From Citrus sinensis (lineage: Eukaryota > Streptophyta > Magnoliopsida > Sapindales > Rutaceae), in assembly GCF_022201045.2 (NCBI RefSeq), contig NC_068560.1, positions 24,755,501 to 24,819,500 of the forward strand: DNA of 64,000 bases. Direction: 5' to 3'. The notes under the pieces were generated by a model that saw only the letters and a program-made list of their open reading frames with translations, was not told the DNA's origin and did not search any database. Of the stretch, positions 39,491 to 50,790 are shown in pieces; position 1 is the first letter of the stretch, and every line of letters starts with the position of its first letter. The position numbers were made by a program, and so were the translations under genes.

Positions 39491-41207
39491 TTACCGTTTG
39501 TATCTCTTCTTGGAACCGCAAGGACAGAGGGCATTTCTACTGATCTGACCACTCTTAGCCAAATTGGACCTGGCAAGATCCAGTGGTGATGATCCCATCA
39601 GCTTTTGAATCTACAACATTGAAATCATGGCTAATGATATATTCCCAATATTCTACTCTCACAGAAAAGTTCATTTAAAATAACAATAAAACGCCCCGGG
39701 ACACTTGGAACACATACATGCCCAGAAAAAAACATATTTTTGATGTAAACCTCCCAAGAACTAGTTAATTCACATTAGACATTTTAGGTCATTTTAATCA
39801 TCCACATCCATTTCAAAGAACCAATATTAGCATTACAAGCGATCACAATGACTTGCAAGATGTATTACCTCAGCCATGCTCTTCGGCATTGGTTTTCCTT
39901 CCTCCTTTAACTTCTCTATTTTCTTTTGTGCTTCTTTGGCCCATGTAAACTTTGCAAGGGTATTCTCGACTTCCGCTATTGTGCAATTGCATTGCTTTGC
40001 GGCTTCTTGTTTTTGACTGACTTGGAGATTCTACAATCAGAAAATCTAAAACCTTAATCAGGACACATACCCAGATGCAATAAATGAATGTGCGCATAAA
40101 GAAAGATCTACAATGCAAGTATTGATATGAGAATGTCATATTTTTGTAACATGAACATGAGGAACTCATAATACAGATTATCAAACTTGTAGCCTTGAAC
40201 CATACAAAATTTACCCACAAAAACTGCATGTATGCACACAAAAAACCAACCTCTCCGTTAGGATCAAAAGCACCAAGACAGCGAAGAACTGCCTCTTGTT
40301 TCTCAAAAGTATCAGCAAAAGTTGTTGCACTGCTTCTACCAACTATGTATTGCTTTAATGTACCCAACTTTCTTGCTTTCTTTAACTCATCAGCAAACCC
40401 TGCAACAATCATTAAAAAATCTACTATAAGAATATAAAAAATTGTCCATTTTCTAGTACCATTTAGATAACTTTCATAGTATGCGCTTTTGCCTTGGAAG
40501 CTTTCAGAAAAATGCACTCATCAAGTGCTTACATCCTCTCATTCAGAAGCCATCTTAGAATACTACCTATCAAGTTTTCCACCAAAAATACTTTAAATGC
40601 TATAGAATAGTCACAAAATAGTTTTTGTTTCTTTCAGAAACACCTATAGCAGTGTCAAAAGCACCAATTAAGTGCTTCAAAGAACTCTAAAGTGTAAATG
40701 CTCTTCTATCCTTAAGGAACTCTAAAGTCTAAATGCTCTTCTATCCCTAAAATCAATTTCGGCTATTTCATCCAAACAACCGTGCAATAGTCACAAAAAC
40801 GCTGTATAGTATTCAGAAGTCCTTTTAGCAGTGATAAAAAGGCCTCACTCCTCAAAAGCACTTCTAGTGCACTTCTTATTCAAAAAACCATTTTTACAAA
40901 AACACGTCTAACGTTTTTCACCAGATACAACCTTGTCCAACTATTAAAGGCTTCCGTTAACATTTAATCGAGAGAGAGAGAGAGAGAGAGAGAAAGAGAT
41001 TTATACTGACGGGAACTTACGAAGGAGATTGAATGATTCAGAGCTGACGCTGCCGTCCTCTGATGATGATTTTTTTCCGGTGAAGACTCCTTTGATCGAG
41101 TCCATCCATGAGCCTTGCAATGTCCTCGTCGTAAAAATCGAGCGGTACTGTGATAATGTTAGGTGATGATTATGATAAATGCTGGTCAATATTCGTAAAG
41201 AACGCAT
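39491..41207 (-). CDS. SEC-C motif protein, probably mitochondrial
   Basis: Four exons on the minus strand: 41207-41021, 40399-40251, 40030-39869, 39610-39491, joining in frame to 205 residues. The N-terminus is basic and Ser/Thr-rich (MRSLRILTSIYHNHHLTLSQ, then YRSIFTTRTLQ), a typical mitochondrial presequence. The central part (FADELKKARKLGTLKQYIVG, AVLRCLGAFDPNGE, KEAQKKIEKLKEEGKPMPKS) resembles the methionine-rich SRP54 M-type helical region found in plant proteins of this type. The C-terminus is a SEC-C-like zinc motif (NALCPCGSKKRYKR); only the C-x-C half with the CGS-K-KYK-type signature is visible, and the protein then stops. Specific role unknown. A (GA)n run lies in intron 1 near 40,970-40,994. 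Confidence 0.85.
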
Positions 41208-41342
41208 TTTTTGGGGATGGGTATGCAGACGGAGCTGATTTTGAGGTCCTCATAGGGTTTTGATGGCTTTGAAATTGCGAAATTGAACGGTAATTCCGAC
41301 ATTGCTTTAAATAATATAGAATTGAAGCGAAGTCACATTCAA

Positions 41343-41426
41343 GTCAGGATGGCCGAGTGGTCTAAGGCGCCAGACTCAAGTTCTGGTCCTCGAAAGAGGG
41401 CGTGGGTTCAAATCCCACTTCTGACA
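41343..41426 (+). tRNA. tRNA-Leu (anticodon CAA)
   Basis: 84 nt. The acceptor stem GTCAGGA pairs with TTCTGAC plus discriminator A. The D-arm is GCCGAGTGGTCTAAGGC; the anticodon stem-loop is CCAGA-CTCAAGT-TCTGG with anticodon CAA. A long class II variable arm (CCTCGAAAGAGG) and T-arm GTGGGTTCAAATCCCAC follow. All stems pair, there is no intron, and CCA is not encoded. It lies about 135 bp upstream of the divergent SEC-C gene start. Confidence 0.97.
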
Positions 41427-41587
41427 GGTCATATTTTTAGGTTTTTCCTAATTTGATTTCGAACATAACATAACCTAGAAAAGCATAACTGAAAATTAAC
41501 CTAGAAATGTATTGAGCATAACTGAAAGTTAATACTAGATAGAGACGAGATTTTCTTCTATTCATATTCGACAAAAGGTCTGCTTTT

Positions 41588-42016
41588 TTTTTTTTTGATT
41601 AAATGGGGCTTCTCAGAGAGAGCTAGACAGGAACAGAGCGGGGATGAGTAACCCCAAAATTATCTTGCGAAATAATAGAAAAAACACCCACAGGCGGGTT
41701 ATGGAATGAGTGCAAATCAACAGGAACTGAAAGAGCCAAATTAGCCATGAAGTCCGCAGCTGAATTCGCTTCACGGTAGATGTGTGTGATAGAAACCTGC
41801 CAATTTCTACTTAATAATTCTCGGATTGCCGCTATTAAGGTATAGCAAGCATTAGGCACAATCGCCTGCTTAGCGGTCATCTGAACAACACAGTAGCTAT
41901 CCACTTCTACTAATAAGCGGCTGATGCCAACGTTCCAAGCGAGATTTAATCCTTGATAGAGCCCCCAAAGCTCAGCCATGGTCACTGAACTTTCCCCAAG
42001 ATTCATACAAAAACCT
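41588..42016 (-). mobile_element. 5'-truncated LINE with RNase H fragment
   Basis: An 18-bp target duplication gacaaaaggtctgctttt (41,570-41,587 and 42,017-42,034) encloses about 430 bp whose minus-strand 3' end is a poly(A) tail (T run at 41,584-41,597). The minus strand encodes a plant LINE RNase H-like domain (MAELWGLYQGLNLAW, VEVDSYCVVQM, HIYREANSAADFMANLAL) ending at TGA 41,623. The catalytic D in EVDS and the final REANSAAD motif are visible. The open frame extends a few codons into the upstream target duplication by chance. The perfect duplication suggests a young insertion. Confidence 0.95.
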
Positions 42017-42081
42017 GACAAAAGGTCTGCTTTTATTTCATATTTTATAGAAAATTAGAGCATATTAGTTCTATCGAGACT

Positions 42082-42959
42082 AGGGATGGCAATTGTACCC
42101 GCAAACCCGCAAACCCGTCCAAACCCACCCGCCAAAACCCGCCCGTTGCGGGTAATTTTATCCGTTGCGGGCGGGTTTAGTATTATAAATTAAAACCCGC
42201 ATATGGATGCGGGTGGGTTTGGTATTAACCTTATATCCGGTGGATACCCGCATGGATATCCACCAAACCCGCAATAATTTTTTTCAAATATTTTTAATTT
42301 AATTTAAATATAAAAATATATAAAGAAAATAATGTAATTAATCAAATTACCAAATAGTAAAAGGCTCAAAGTTGTGTATGTGTGTATATGGCTCATCTCT
42401 TATTCTAAAGTCATAACCTAAAGAAAACTAAAGGCATTTCCCTTCGAATTAGTATTTGAAAATATTAATCTTAATTATTATTTTAGGCATTGTGTTAGAT
42501 GGGTGCTTATGGTGGTGAATAAAATAAATATATTCTCTTTGATCTTGTTTTAAATGATAATATGAAATGTAATTATTATTTTTAGATATTAGTTTGTGTT
42601 TTTTAAATAGATTTGTATAATTTATACTTAAATTTGAGAATTTGTGTTGAATTAATGTGGAAATTTTAATTTTTCATTTACATTGTTTAAATATAAAATT
42701 GAATATGTTATATGGAACTTGAGGTTATTATTATAAATTTATATATTAAATATTTGTGATTTTAAATACGGAAACCCGCAAAAAATCCGCCGGATACCAT
42801 TGCGGGTTTGGTAATTGTTAAAACCCGCTGCGGGTGGATTTTTTTAAAAAAATTAAAACCCGCTGCGGGTTGCGGGTGGGTTTGGTAATTTAAATTTTGT
42901 GCGGGTTTGAGTTTGGTAATGGCAAACCCGCTGCGGGCGGTGCCCATTGCCATCCCTAA
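42082..42959. mobile_element. hAT-type non-autonomous element, 878 bp
   Basis: An 8-bp target duplication TCGAGACT flanks it (42,074-42,081 and 42,960-42,967). Ends are AGGGATGGCA and TGCCATCCCT(AA). Both subterminal regions (about 110 and 190 bp) are filled with clustered AAACCCGC/GCGGGTTT motifs in both orientations, while the middle is AT-rich and non-coding. Short motif arrays at both ends are typical binding sites of hAT transposases. Confidence 0.9.
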
Positions 42960-43519
42960 TCGAGACTCAAAATTATTGATGCCTTGGGCCCATTTTTGGG
43001 CTTTTTCTATTTTCATTCTAGTAAATACAATGCAAGCAAGGCAATCAAACCCAAATGCATCTATCAATTTCTAATGGTTCATTCTTGAAACACGTTCAAG
43101 CATCCGCAAGACCAAGAGCACAGTCGTTCCTAGGATTAAAGTTTCTTGTGAGAAAAGAATTTCTACTATGCCAACAATTACATCATCATTTGACAGTCAC
43201 AAATAACATTGAGTTCACTCTAATCAACCTTACAATTCAGTACAGAATACTAAAATATTCAAGTTTTAGGTGATCATTTCCAATAATAAATTACAAAGAA
43301 TGTCTTCCTGCCCAGCACAAACTGATGATCCATTGAGGCAAAAATCTGTGGAATCATCAACTCTTCCTCACACTTCTGTCAACAAATCCTAACTTCCAAA
43401 AAAATAAAGGAAGCAGAAGCAACTCAACAGGCACATAGAGGCTATGCATATGCTGTAACTTTATCTCTTGCTTCTGAGTTGCAAAGAATTATAACCAAAA
43501 AGCCCATGCTAAAGACATC

Positions 43520-45405
43520 TTAGGCTCCAGACCGCCTGAACTCAAACCAGATTTCATAGTGATTGAAAAGCAAGCTATCATGCGTTTTCTTTCCGATATA
43601 CTCGAGCCCCAAGCTTGTGAGCCTCTTTGTACACTCTTCTCCCCCCAATCGTGAGCAAAACTTTATGTTATGCGACACAAAGATACGTCCATCATAAGGT
43701 CTCAACTTACTTGCTAACCTCTCCAGTCCAACCCAGACAAGTTTGTCGGGCATATGAAGAAAAACAGCACTAGCATATATCAAATCATACACAACTCCTG
43801 AACCAAACTTAGTAAAATCCATATCTTCGCCTCGTACAATGATAGGGCGCTTGTGTAGAAGACCTTGGGAGGGAAGTTCATATCTGAATGCAGCCATCAA
43901 AGAGAGTTCATCTCGCTCCAGGCAATGAAAGTTTTCAGGGTTGAGATACCGAATGAAATGCAGGCCAACACGGAGTGTACCACATCCGATCTCAAGGACA
44001 TGCGAGTTGGGTGTTATGTGGCTGGCCTCAGCAAGGAACTCAAACACATCTCGGCCACCAGCCCAAGGCTCCCCATAATTGCTGTGATGCTCCTCAACAA
44101 GAAGCTCACCGGGGCATGGAAGGGCTGTATGGTTGTTTGCTTCCGGTCCTTCATAGTGTGATATGCCTTTGAATCTGCACAATTCCAGAAATTTGATCAC
44201 AATCATGCCAAAACCACCCTCTTTCTTAATAAAACATGTCAAAGTAACTCATGAAGCACACAAACCAAAAAAGAACTCACAAACATGCAAATGGCAGATT
44301 TCTCACATTGTGATCTCATGTTTGAAAGTGCTGCACACAGCAAAAAGCCAAATGCCACAAGATTATCATAAGGAAACCTCACCTTGAATTTTAGTTGACA
44401 TTATGAATCACACTTCAGTCAATATATGTTACTGTAAAAATCCATATACAGAGTGTAAAGTGAAAGAAAGAAACATTTCAGCAACCCATTTTACACGGTG
44501 TCCATTCCCAGAAATCACAAAAGATAAATAATCCGATTCACATATTCCACTCTTTCCTACTACCCTTAGAAACAAGCTTCCTACGCACTCATACCAGGCA
44601 TCGTGAATGGGAAACCAGTTTCCAGAAAATAAAATCATCTTAAACTTGTTCCTTATTCCTAGGACTCTTACTGAAAACTCTTTTCAAGAACTCCCCCAGC
44701 AAAAAATCCCAGAATTTTAAAAACAAAGACACACTATACATGAAAAAAGCACATTGAGCTTTAGAAATATTTTCCATATCATCCCATCAAAAGTACATGT
44801 TTAGCAATTGACAAAGTGACTCGCTGAGACCCCATTTGGAATTGAAGTCTCATGAGCTATAGTAGAATACAATCAATAAAATGTCAAGAATGTAAATGAA
44901 ACATCAGTTCTAACGTCTCAAAATGTTCGTGCAATTTTCCTACACTAATTTCTAAAAGCTGTTTCTACTAGTGAAATCAAAACATGAAGGAAACTTAAGA
45001 GCGAGAGTAAGCAAATGAATGAGCTTACTGAATGAGATCTTGCAATTGCTGAGCTCTAGTACGGGGATTAATCCCCTTCCTTAACACATTGTCCTGCATG
45101 TGAAGCCCGTTCTTGTGGATCTGATCCCTCACCCACTCAATATCCTCTTTCGTCGCCGATGTTCTTTCGCTGAACCTTCTAGAAGAAGAAGAAGAATCAT
45201 CCTCGCTCCTTGCAAAGTCAGACACGGCACCGTTCCTGACAGCGTTGGCAGCGTCAGTAGTGGTGGAGGAGAGAGGGCAATTACACGTGGACAGCGAGGA
45301 GAGGAGGAAGAAAAAGAAGATCGCTGCGACTGAGAGCGTGAGAACGAGTACCGGTACGGTGATTACTATACCCTTTTGCTGCGTCGGTGATGTTACCAGA
45401 GCCAT
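43520..45405 (-). CDS. membrane-anchored SAM-dependent methyltransferase
   Basis: Two exons on the minus strand, 45405-45029 and 44174-43520, giving 343 residues. Residues about 12-36 form one transmembrane segment (GIVITVPVLVLTLSVAAIFF), followed by a Ser-rich stem (residues ~45-80), a layout fitting a type II membrane protein with the catalytic domain on the far side. The class I methyltransferase fold is shown by motif I, HVLEIGCGTLRVGL, and by later strands (FHCLERDELSLMAAF; VVYDLIYASAVFLH; RIFVSHNIKF). The upstream region EEHHSNYGEPWAGGRDVFEF is a distinctive lead-in. The substrate is unknown. Phase-2 intron of 854 bp. The antisense frames within it are shadows. Confidence 0.9.
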
Positions 45406-46307
45406 TCGATTTTGTTTCGTTTGTTCGCTCGCAGGGTGCGTGTGTGTGTGAAGAAGAAGAGTTGTCTTTACAGTTATTGGCCTGGCAAAATGATGGTGCT
45501 GGGTGGATTTAGCTGTACGAGATGGCCGACGTCGTTTCTCGCTTTGATTATTCGTTTTCTAAAGAAGACGGATGTCGACATGTCGTTGACGCCGAGAATG
45601 TCGTTCTGATGGAGAAGTAGTGGCCGCCTAGTGGGAGCAGGGCATAACTACAGTGCGGGTGAGTCCAAGGAAATTACCATACGCGTCTCCATGACTCCAT
45701 CCTTTTGAATTGGATTTGGATCTTTAGCATTCAAAATAAAAAAGCCAAGGCCCAACTTTGAAACAAGCATTTGTGATTTTACTAGTTTAGTCTCGTAGAG
45801 GTTGATTTTTTTTTGCCAAATATTTGAATGGTATGGTAAAATCTAACATATCTTGGGTCTAAATATTCAAATAAAAAATCCTAATAATTTTTTTTACTGT
45901 AAATATCAACATAATAAAAGCATTTATATTTAATTTGTAATGAATCTAATCAGAGGAATTGAAATATAACTTCCTTTTGCTTCATCATTACAAGCATCAT
46001 TTGAACTACAAATTACACAAATCATGTTAATGAATAGTTAACACTCACAATCAGACCTAGACAAACCATTTTATGCTGGGAACATGTAAACGCACCATAA
46101 AATTTACAGATCCCAGCAAAGCAAACCATCACTCTTACTATGTACGTTATATGACACATGTCACCCTCTATGACCTTGACCCGATCATATCAATAAACCA
46201 TGAACAAAAAATCCCTCATTGAAAGAAAAAAGTGGTAGACAAAACAAAATTAATCTCACACATTTACCATATGCCACAAGTTATCGTTAGCAAAGTTCTT
46301 TTCTCTG
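45406..46307. other. upstream region of methyltransferase and 3' flank of kinesin
   Basis: Likely 5' leader and promoter of the methyltransferase (right of 45,405), then AT-rich intergenic DNA and the kinesin 3' UTR. No separate gene or repeat identified. Confidence 0.4.
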
Positions 46308-49300
46308 TTAGACGAAATCAGACATCCTTCTCCTGTGACGAGAGAGTGTTACTTTCAAGTTTGGATCTGAATATGTGACAACCTTGTTTCGTGGCATGGA
46401 AGTTGTCTTTGAATACAGACCGCCATTGCCTTTAGGACTCTCTGCGACAGGAGTATTGGTTTCACCGTATCTTGGTTTTTTATTCGAACATCGTATCATT
46501 GCTTTGAAACGAATATCCAAGAAGCTAAGCGATTGAGAACATGAAAATTGTGCTGAACTTCTAGACCCTGTTATCAAATTCCTGGCCCTTATGCTGATCT
46601 CCTTCTCTGCAGCATTTTTCCTTTGACGGCTAGCAACAGTAGAGGTCATGAAACGAGGGACAGAGTTGCTAACACTTCTTTTAGTTACATTTTTAGAAGC
46701 TTTTGGGGTTTCAGCTGCTTCCTTTAGATTTTCTTTGGGACTTACAAAGCTCTTTTCCTCATCCTCAAGGGACTGACATGCGGCTGAGAACAACTTTTTC
46801 TTTTCACTTAGGAGGGACTCAACCTCCTTTATTTGATTCCTGACATTCTGACATTCAGCTTCAGCTTCTCTCATGTCCTCTTCGAGCTCTGCCATTCTTA
46901 TCTCCCTTCGCTTCTTCAAGTCCTACATTAGAGGATGAATATCGGAAAGTATTGCAAATGTTTAATACATGTCATCCAGAAGAAGAAATTCCAAAGATTG
47001 ATACCTCTGATAGCTCCCTATTGGACTCTATTCCCCTTGCTCGCTTGGCAAAACTCAAAGAACAAATTGTCTCCCCAACATCTTCTTCACATGGGCTTGC
47101 ATGAACAAGCATCAAAACCTTTGAACCATCACCTAAAGCAATTGGAATGAGGGCCATCATGCATTTTCATATATTTTGTTTAATTTTATCACAGGAAAAA
47201 GAATTAATTCCATAATTTACAGTAGCCATTAGTTTGTAAATTACTCCTCACACTGCTATGCAGATACAAGTGGAACAACATCTAATTTCTGGCAATTTCT
47301 AAAACATAACAATATTTCATAATAAAGTAGGAGTTCACAGCCAAAAGGAAAGGGGGAAATTAATTAAAAAATAATAAGAAGCCAGAAGTACAAGAGCAAA
47401 GGTGTTACCCAGGGAATCTCTGAGGATCTGAGTTAGCTTGCTATTTCTGCAACCCAAGAAATAAAATATAATCAGTAAGAAAGAAGCAACGGCTACTCAG
47501 AACTATCCTAACAGCATTTAAAAACTTGGAATCCATGTCTTTTTCAGTTAAAGTATATGGGCCCACTCCTAGCTTATCCAACAAAAGAAAAAGGATAATT
47601 AAAAGCTGAAAATAGAAGCCAGCAAAGAACTTGCCTGTAAGGCACATGGCCTCTCTTCCTTCTCAGAGCTGCAATAACATCAGCCAGTGCAGAAAGGGAG
47701 AGATTAATGGCCCTTCCCTCATCCAGTGTTTGCCCAGTGGCTCCTGTTTTCAGTACCCGCTCGCTGCCTCCAAGATCAACCATCCAAAGTTTGCTTACTT
47801 CTGTTTTGGCTTCCAAGGCATCCCCATGTCGGAAAATGGTGATCCTCATTAAGCTAGATATATGAAACTAAACAGATAATGTAATCATCAAAACAAATCA
47901 ATTCATCAACAAAATTCTAACCCAAACTCAACCAGAAACCCACCAGTGTGACCTGCTGGATGCCTCATTCACATTAGTCCATGAAGTTGATCTAACCCGT
48001 CTCCCTTTATTGTACCACCATCGGGCCTTTGTAAAATCTGGGATTTGCACCTCTGTCAGGCCCTCGATTTCCACTGTGCCCTTCGCATCTGTTTGAATGT
48101 TGAGATTGCTGTAGTAGAGTGAGCAAAATCACAATAAGCATAATTGAGTGAATGGCCTTCATTTTTAGTTCAAAGTTTTGGAACTGATTCTGGGCATTTG
48201 CAGAAACATAATTACCATCTAGTCGCAGCTTCATATGCTTTAAATACTGGTTTTGGAGCCAATAGATCCCTCACACTACCCATGTAAACCTCCAGCATGC
48301 TCATTGAAAAGGTTACAGATGATGAATTGTCCAAAGCGGCTTGACGAAAAAGCTCTTCAAGAGCTCGAGGAACAATTCCAGGCTGATCACTAGTGCCATC
48401 CTGAAACATCATCACACTCAAACATTCATGAATGAAAAAATCTGGGGATTTTAACAATATGAATTCGAGAAAAGCAACAATTTTAAATGTAGTCACTAAC
48501 CATTGTGAATGTCTTGCCAGTGCCAGTTTGACCATAAGCCAAAACACAAACATTGTGCCCGTCAAGCGCAGATCTAAGAATTGGTTCAACCTCAACAAAA
48601 ACATCTTCTACAGAGTTTTCAACCAGAATAAAGCCTCTTAGACAACTGGAAACAGAAAACATATTCAATTAAACCTGGAAATGAAGAAACACACGAAATC
48701 AGATGCTAACCTTGACTAGCTGCCTGATTAAACACCTTATCAAATCCGAATTCTTTCTTGCTTCCTCCTGATCTAACCACAACCTTCTCCAACTCAGTAA
48801 GTACAGGTTCATGAATTACTCTTCTGCCTGTCACTAAAAATGATCTGACTCGACAAAAGACTCTAATACAGCCTGCAAATCAAAATCAATCCTTTAATCA
48901 AAGGGCAAAGAAAAAATATAAAGTCCCTTCCTTAAATCAAAAATAATAAACTACCTTTGATGTCTAATATCTTATTCAATGCTTCTCGTCGTTTCTCATC
49001 CAATCTCCTCTTCTTCAACCTCAATTCCACAATTTCTCCTGCCAAAAAAATGACAGCAATTTTTCCCAACAAGACAATGAACACATGTTGCTATAATTTT
49101 ATAATTGAACACATATGACAATTGACATTTCCTAGGACTGAAACTTGAAAGATCTTTTACCTTCAAGATTGATTATTGACTGCTCAAGCTCATTCTTTTG
49201 TTGCTCAGGAACAACATTGACATCGGTGCAAATCAAAGGAAGCGGCGGTGAATCAGGCAAATCAGGAACCGGAGGCAACCCATCACTGGATTCAAGGGTT

Positions 49301-49350
49301 GATTCCATTGGAGATGATTTCAGTGGCTCTGGTCCTTTGTCAAGAGCCAT
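46308..49350 (-). CDS. kinesin-14 motor protein with C-terminal extension
   Basis: Ten coding exons on the minus strand: 49350-49161, 49038-48955, 48872-48711, 48607-48501, 48400-48216, 48108-47944, 47853-47635, 47446-47409, 47132-47005, 46922-46308, in frame for 630 residues. A short Pro-rich N-terminus and coiled coil ([20 protein letters not shown]) lead into a kinesin-14-type neck ([17 protein letters not shown]). Motor motifs: P-loop [10 protein letters not shown], switch I NEASSRSH, switch II VDLGGSE (usual family form VDLAGSE), microtubule-binding VPYRNSKLT. After the motor come a coiled coil ([20 protein letters not shown]) and a basic Ser-rich tail. Kinesin-14s are minus-end-directed microtubule motors. 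Intron 7 begins with GC instead of GT. An in-frame ATG at 49,383 exists, but an AG splice acceptor between the two favours 49,350. Confidence 0.93.
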
Positions 49351-49399
49351 TGAGATCTGCTCATTTTCAGTTGAAATGAACATACAGAGAAGCTAATAA

Positions 49400-50781
49400 A
49401 ATTTTTGAAGTTTAAAAAAAAAAATAATTTTTTTGAGCAAAAATGCAAATATGCAATGTTGGTGGCTGAAAATGAATACTCCACCAAAATTGGAATGCGT
49501 TGTTAGCTAAGTTTGATTGGTTTAACAGAACTCCAAAAATATACAAGATTACAGAAACTAATAATTGCTGAGTTGGATGTTCATTGGTTTAAATCAATAA
49601 CCACTACATTTCTCAGCTAAGACTAAGAGATGAAGTACAAATGAAGCAAAATCACCTCTTTGAAGAGTTCACAAAAAAGCAGCGACTAGCAAGCGCTGGC
49701 TAAATATTCAAAAGCAAAAACCCAGATCATTAAACCAACCAAAAAAAAGATATTCATTAAGAAAAGTTAAAAATAATAAAGTCAAAAGCTGAGTGAAGAT
49801 TTTCAAAAACCCGACGAAAATTTGGGAGTGGTGACAATGAAATATTTCAATGATTGATTGAACACTCTTTGCTCTCTGATTATTAGGAGGTGAAAAGTGC
49901 TTTTATAACAGTTTAATGTTGCGTACATATTGTGAAAATAATATAATGGAATATATATATAGAAATTCTCGTATAATGGTTGGTCCAGATCTAAAGTTGC
50001 ACTGTAAAGTTGGTATTTTTTTAAGACAAGAGGAGCGTGAGGAGCGGAGGTGCAAACGTGGATTTAAATAGTTTTAAATAAGTGCTTTTAATGGCGTAGG
50101 ATAATTTTTAATATATTTATTTATTTTAGATTTTTGGAATGCTTTGACTGAAAGTTAATGGAACTTGGATAGGATCCTCTGCAGTCTGGCAGTATGCGAC
50201 AGAGATTGGTGGGTGGTGAAAAAATAATAGGTTTTTTTGGTAGGTTTGTAATAAATAAAAGGTTAATTTTACGATAAAATTATATTTTTAATATCATATT
50301 ACTAATCTTTGAATTACGTCAAAGCTAAGCATGATCAACATTCAACAGTATGGCTGGTACAATTCCATTATTCGATGCCAACATAACACGAGTTAATAGG
50401 CATGAGTTATCAAACTTAACACAATTATTAAATGAGATGGATTTAAATTGATGTGATTTTTTTTATATTAGATTGTAATTAAAGTCCTTAACTCGTTTAT
50501 TTGGTTAATAACATGATTATATTTTTATATTCTAAATAAATTTCTAGATTTTTTATTAAAACTCAAATATTTGTATGCAGTATTGAGCATAATATCTGCC
50601 AATTGATTTCTCATTACTGATCCTTAATTTTACAACATCAAATGAGATTAGTAATTGATTTTAAAGATCTTTTTAATAAAATCTCCAGTAGAATAGTAAA
50701 CTTTTGATAAACTAAGTCTAAAATATTTTCACTTTTTTTTAAAAATCGGTTATTCTTTTAATGTATTTCAATGATAATATA
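49400..50781. other. kinesin upstream region and intergenic DNA
   Basis: Leader/promoter side of the kinesin gene up to about 50,000 with no separate gene, then AT-rich DNA. Nothing else recognised. Confidence 0.4.
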
Positions 50782-50790
50782 TAGAAAAAT

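Noticed and set aside
42762..43067. 101-residue frame on the minus strand
   Set aside because: Lies over the right end and flank of the hAT element and is created by the AAACCCGC repeats.
43865..44172. Plus-strand frames over the methyltransferase
   Set aside because: Shadows of the minus-strand exon, with no splice or domain support.
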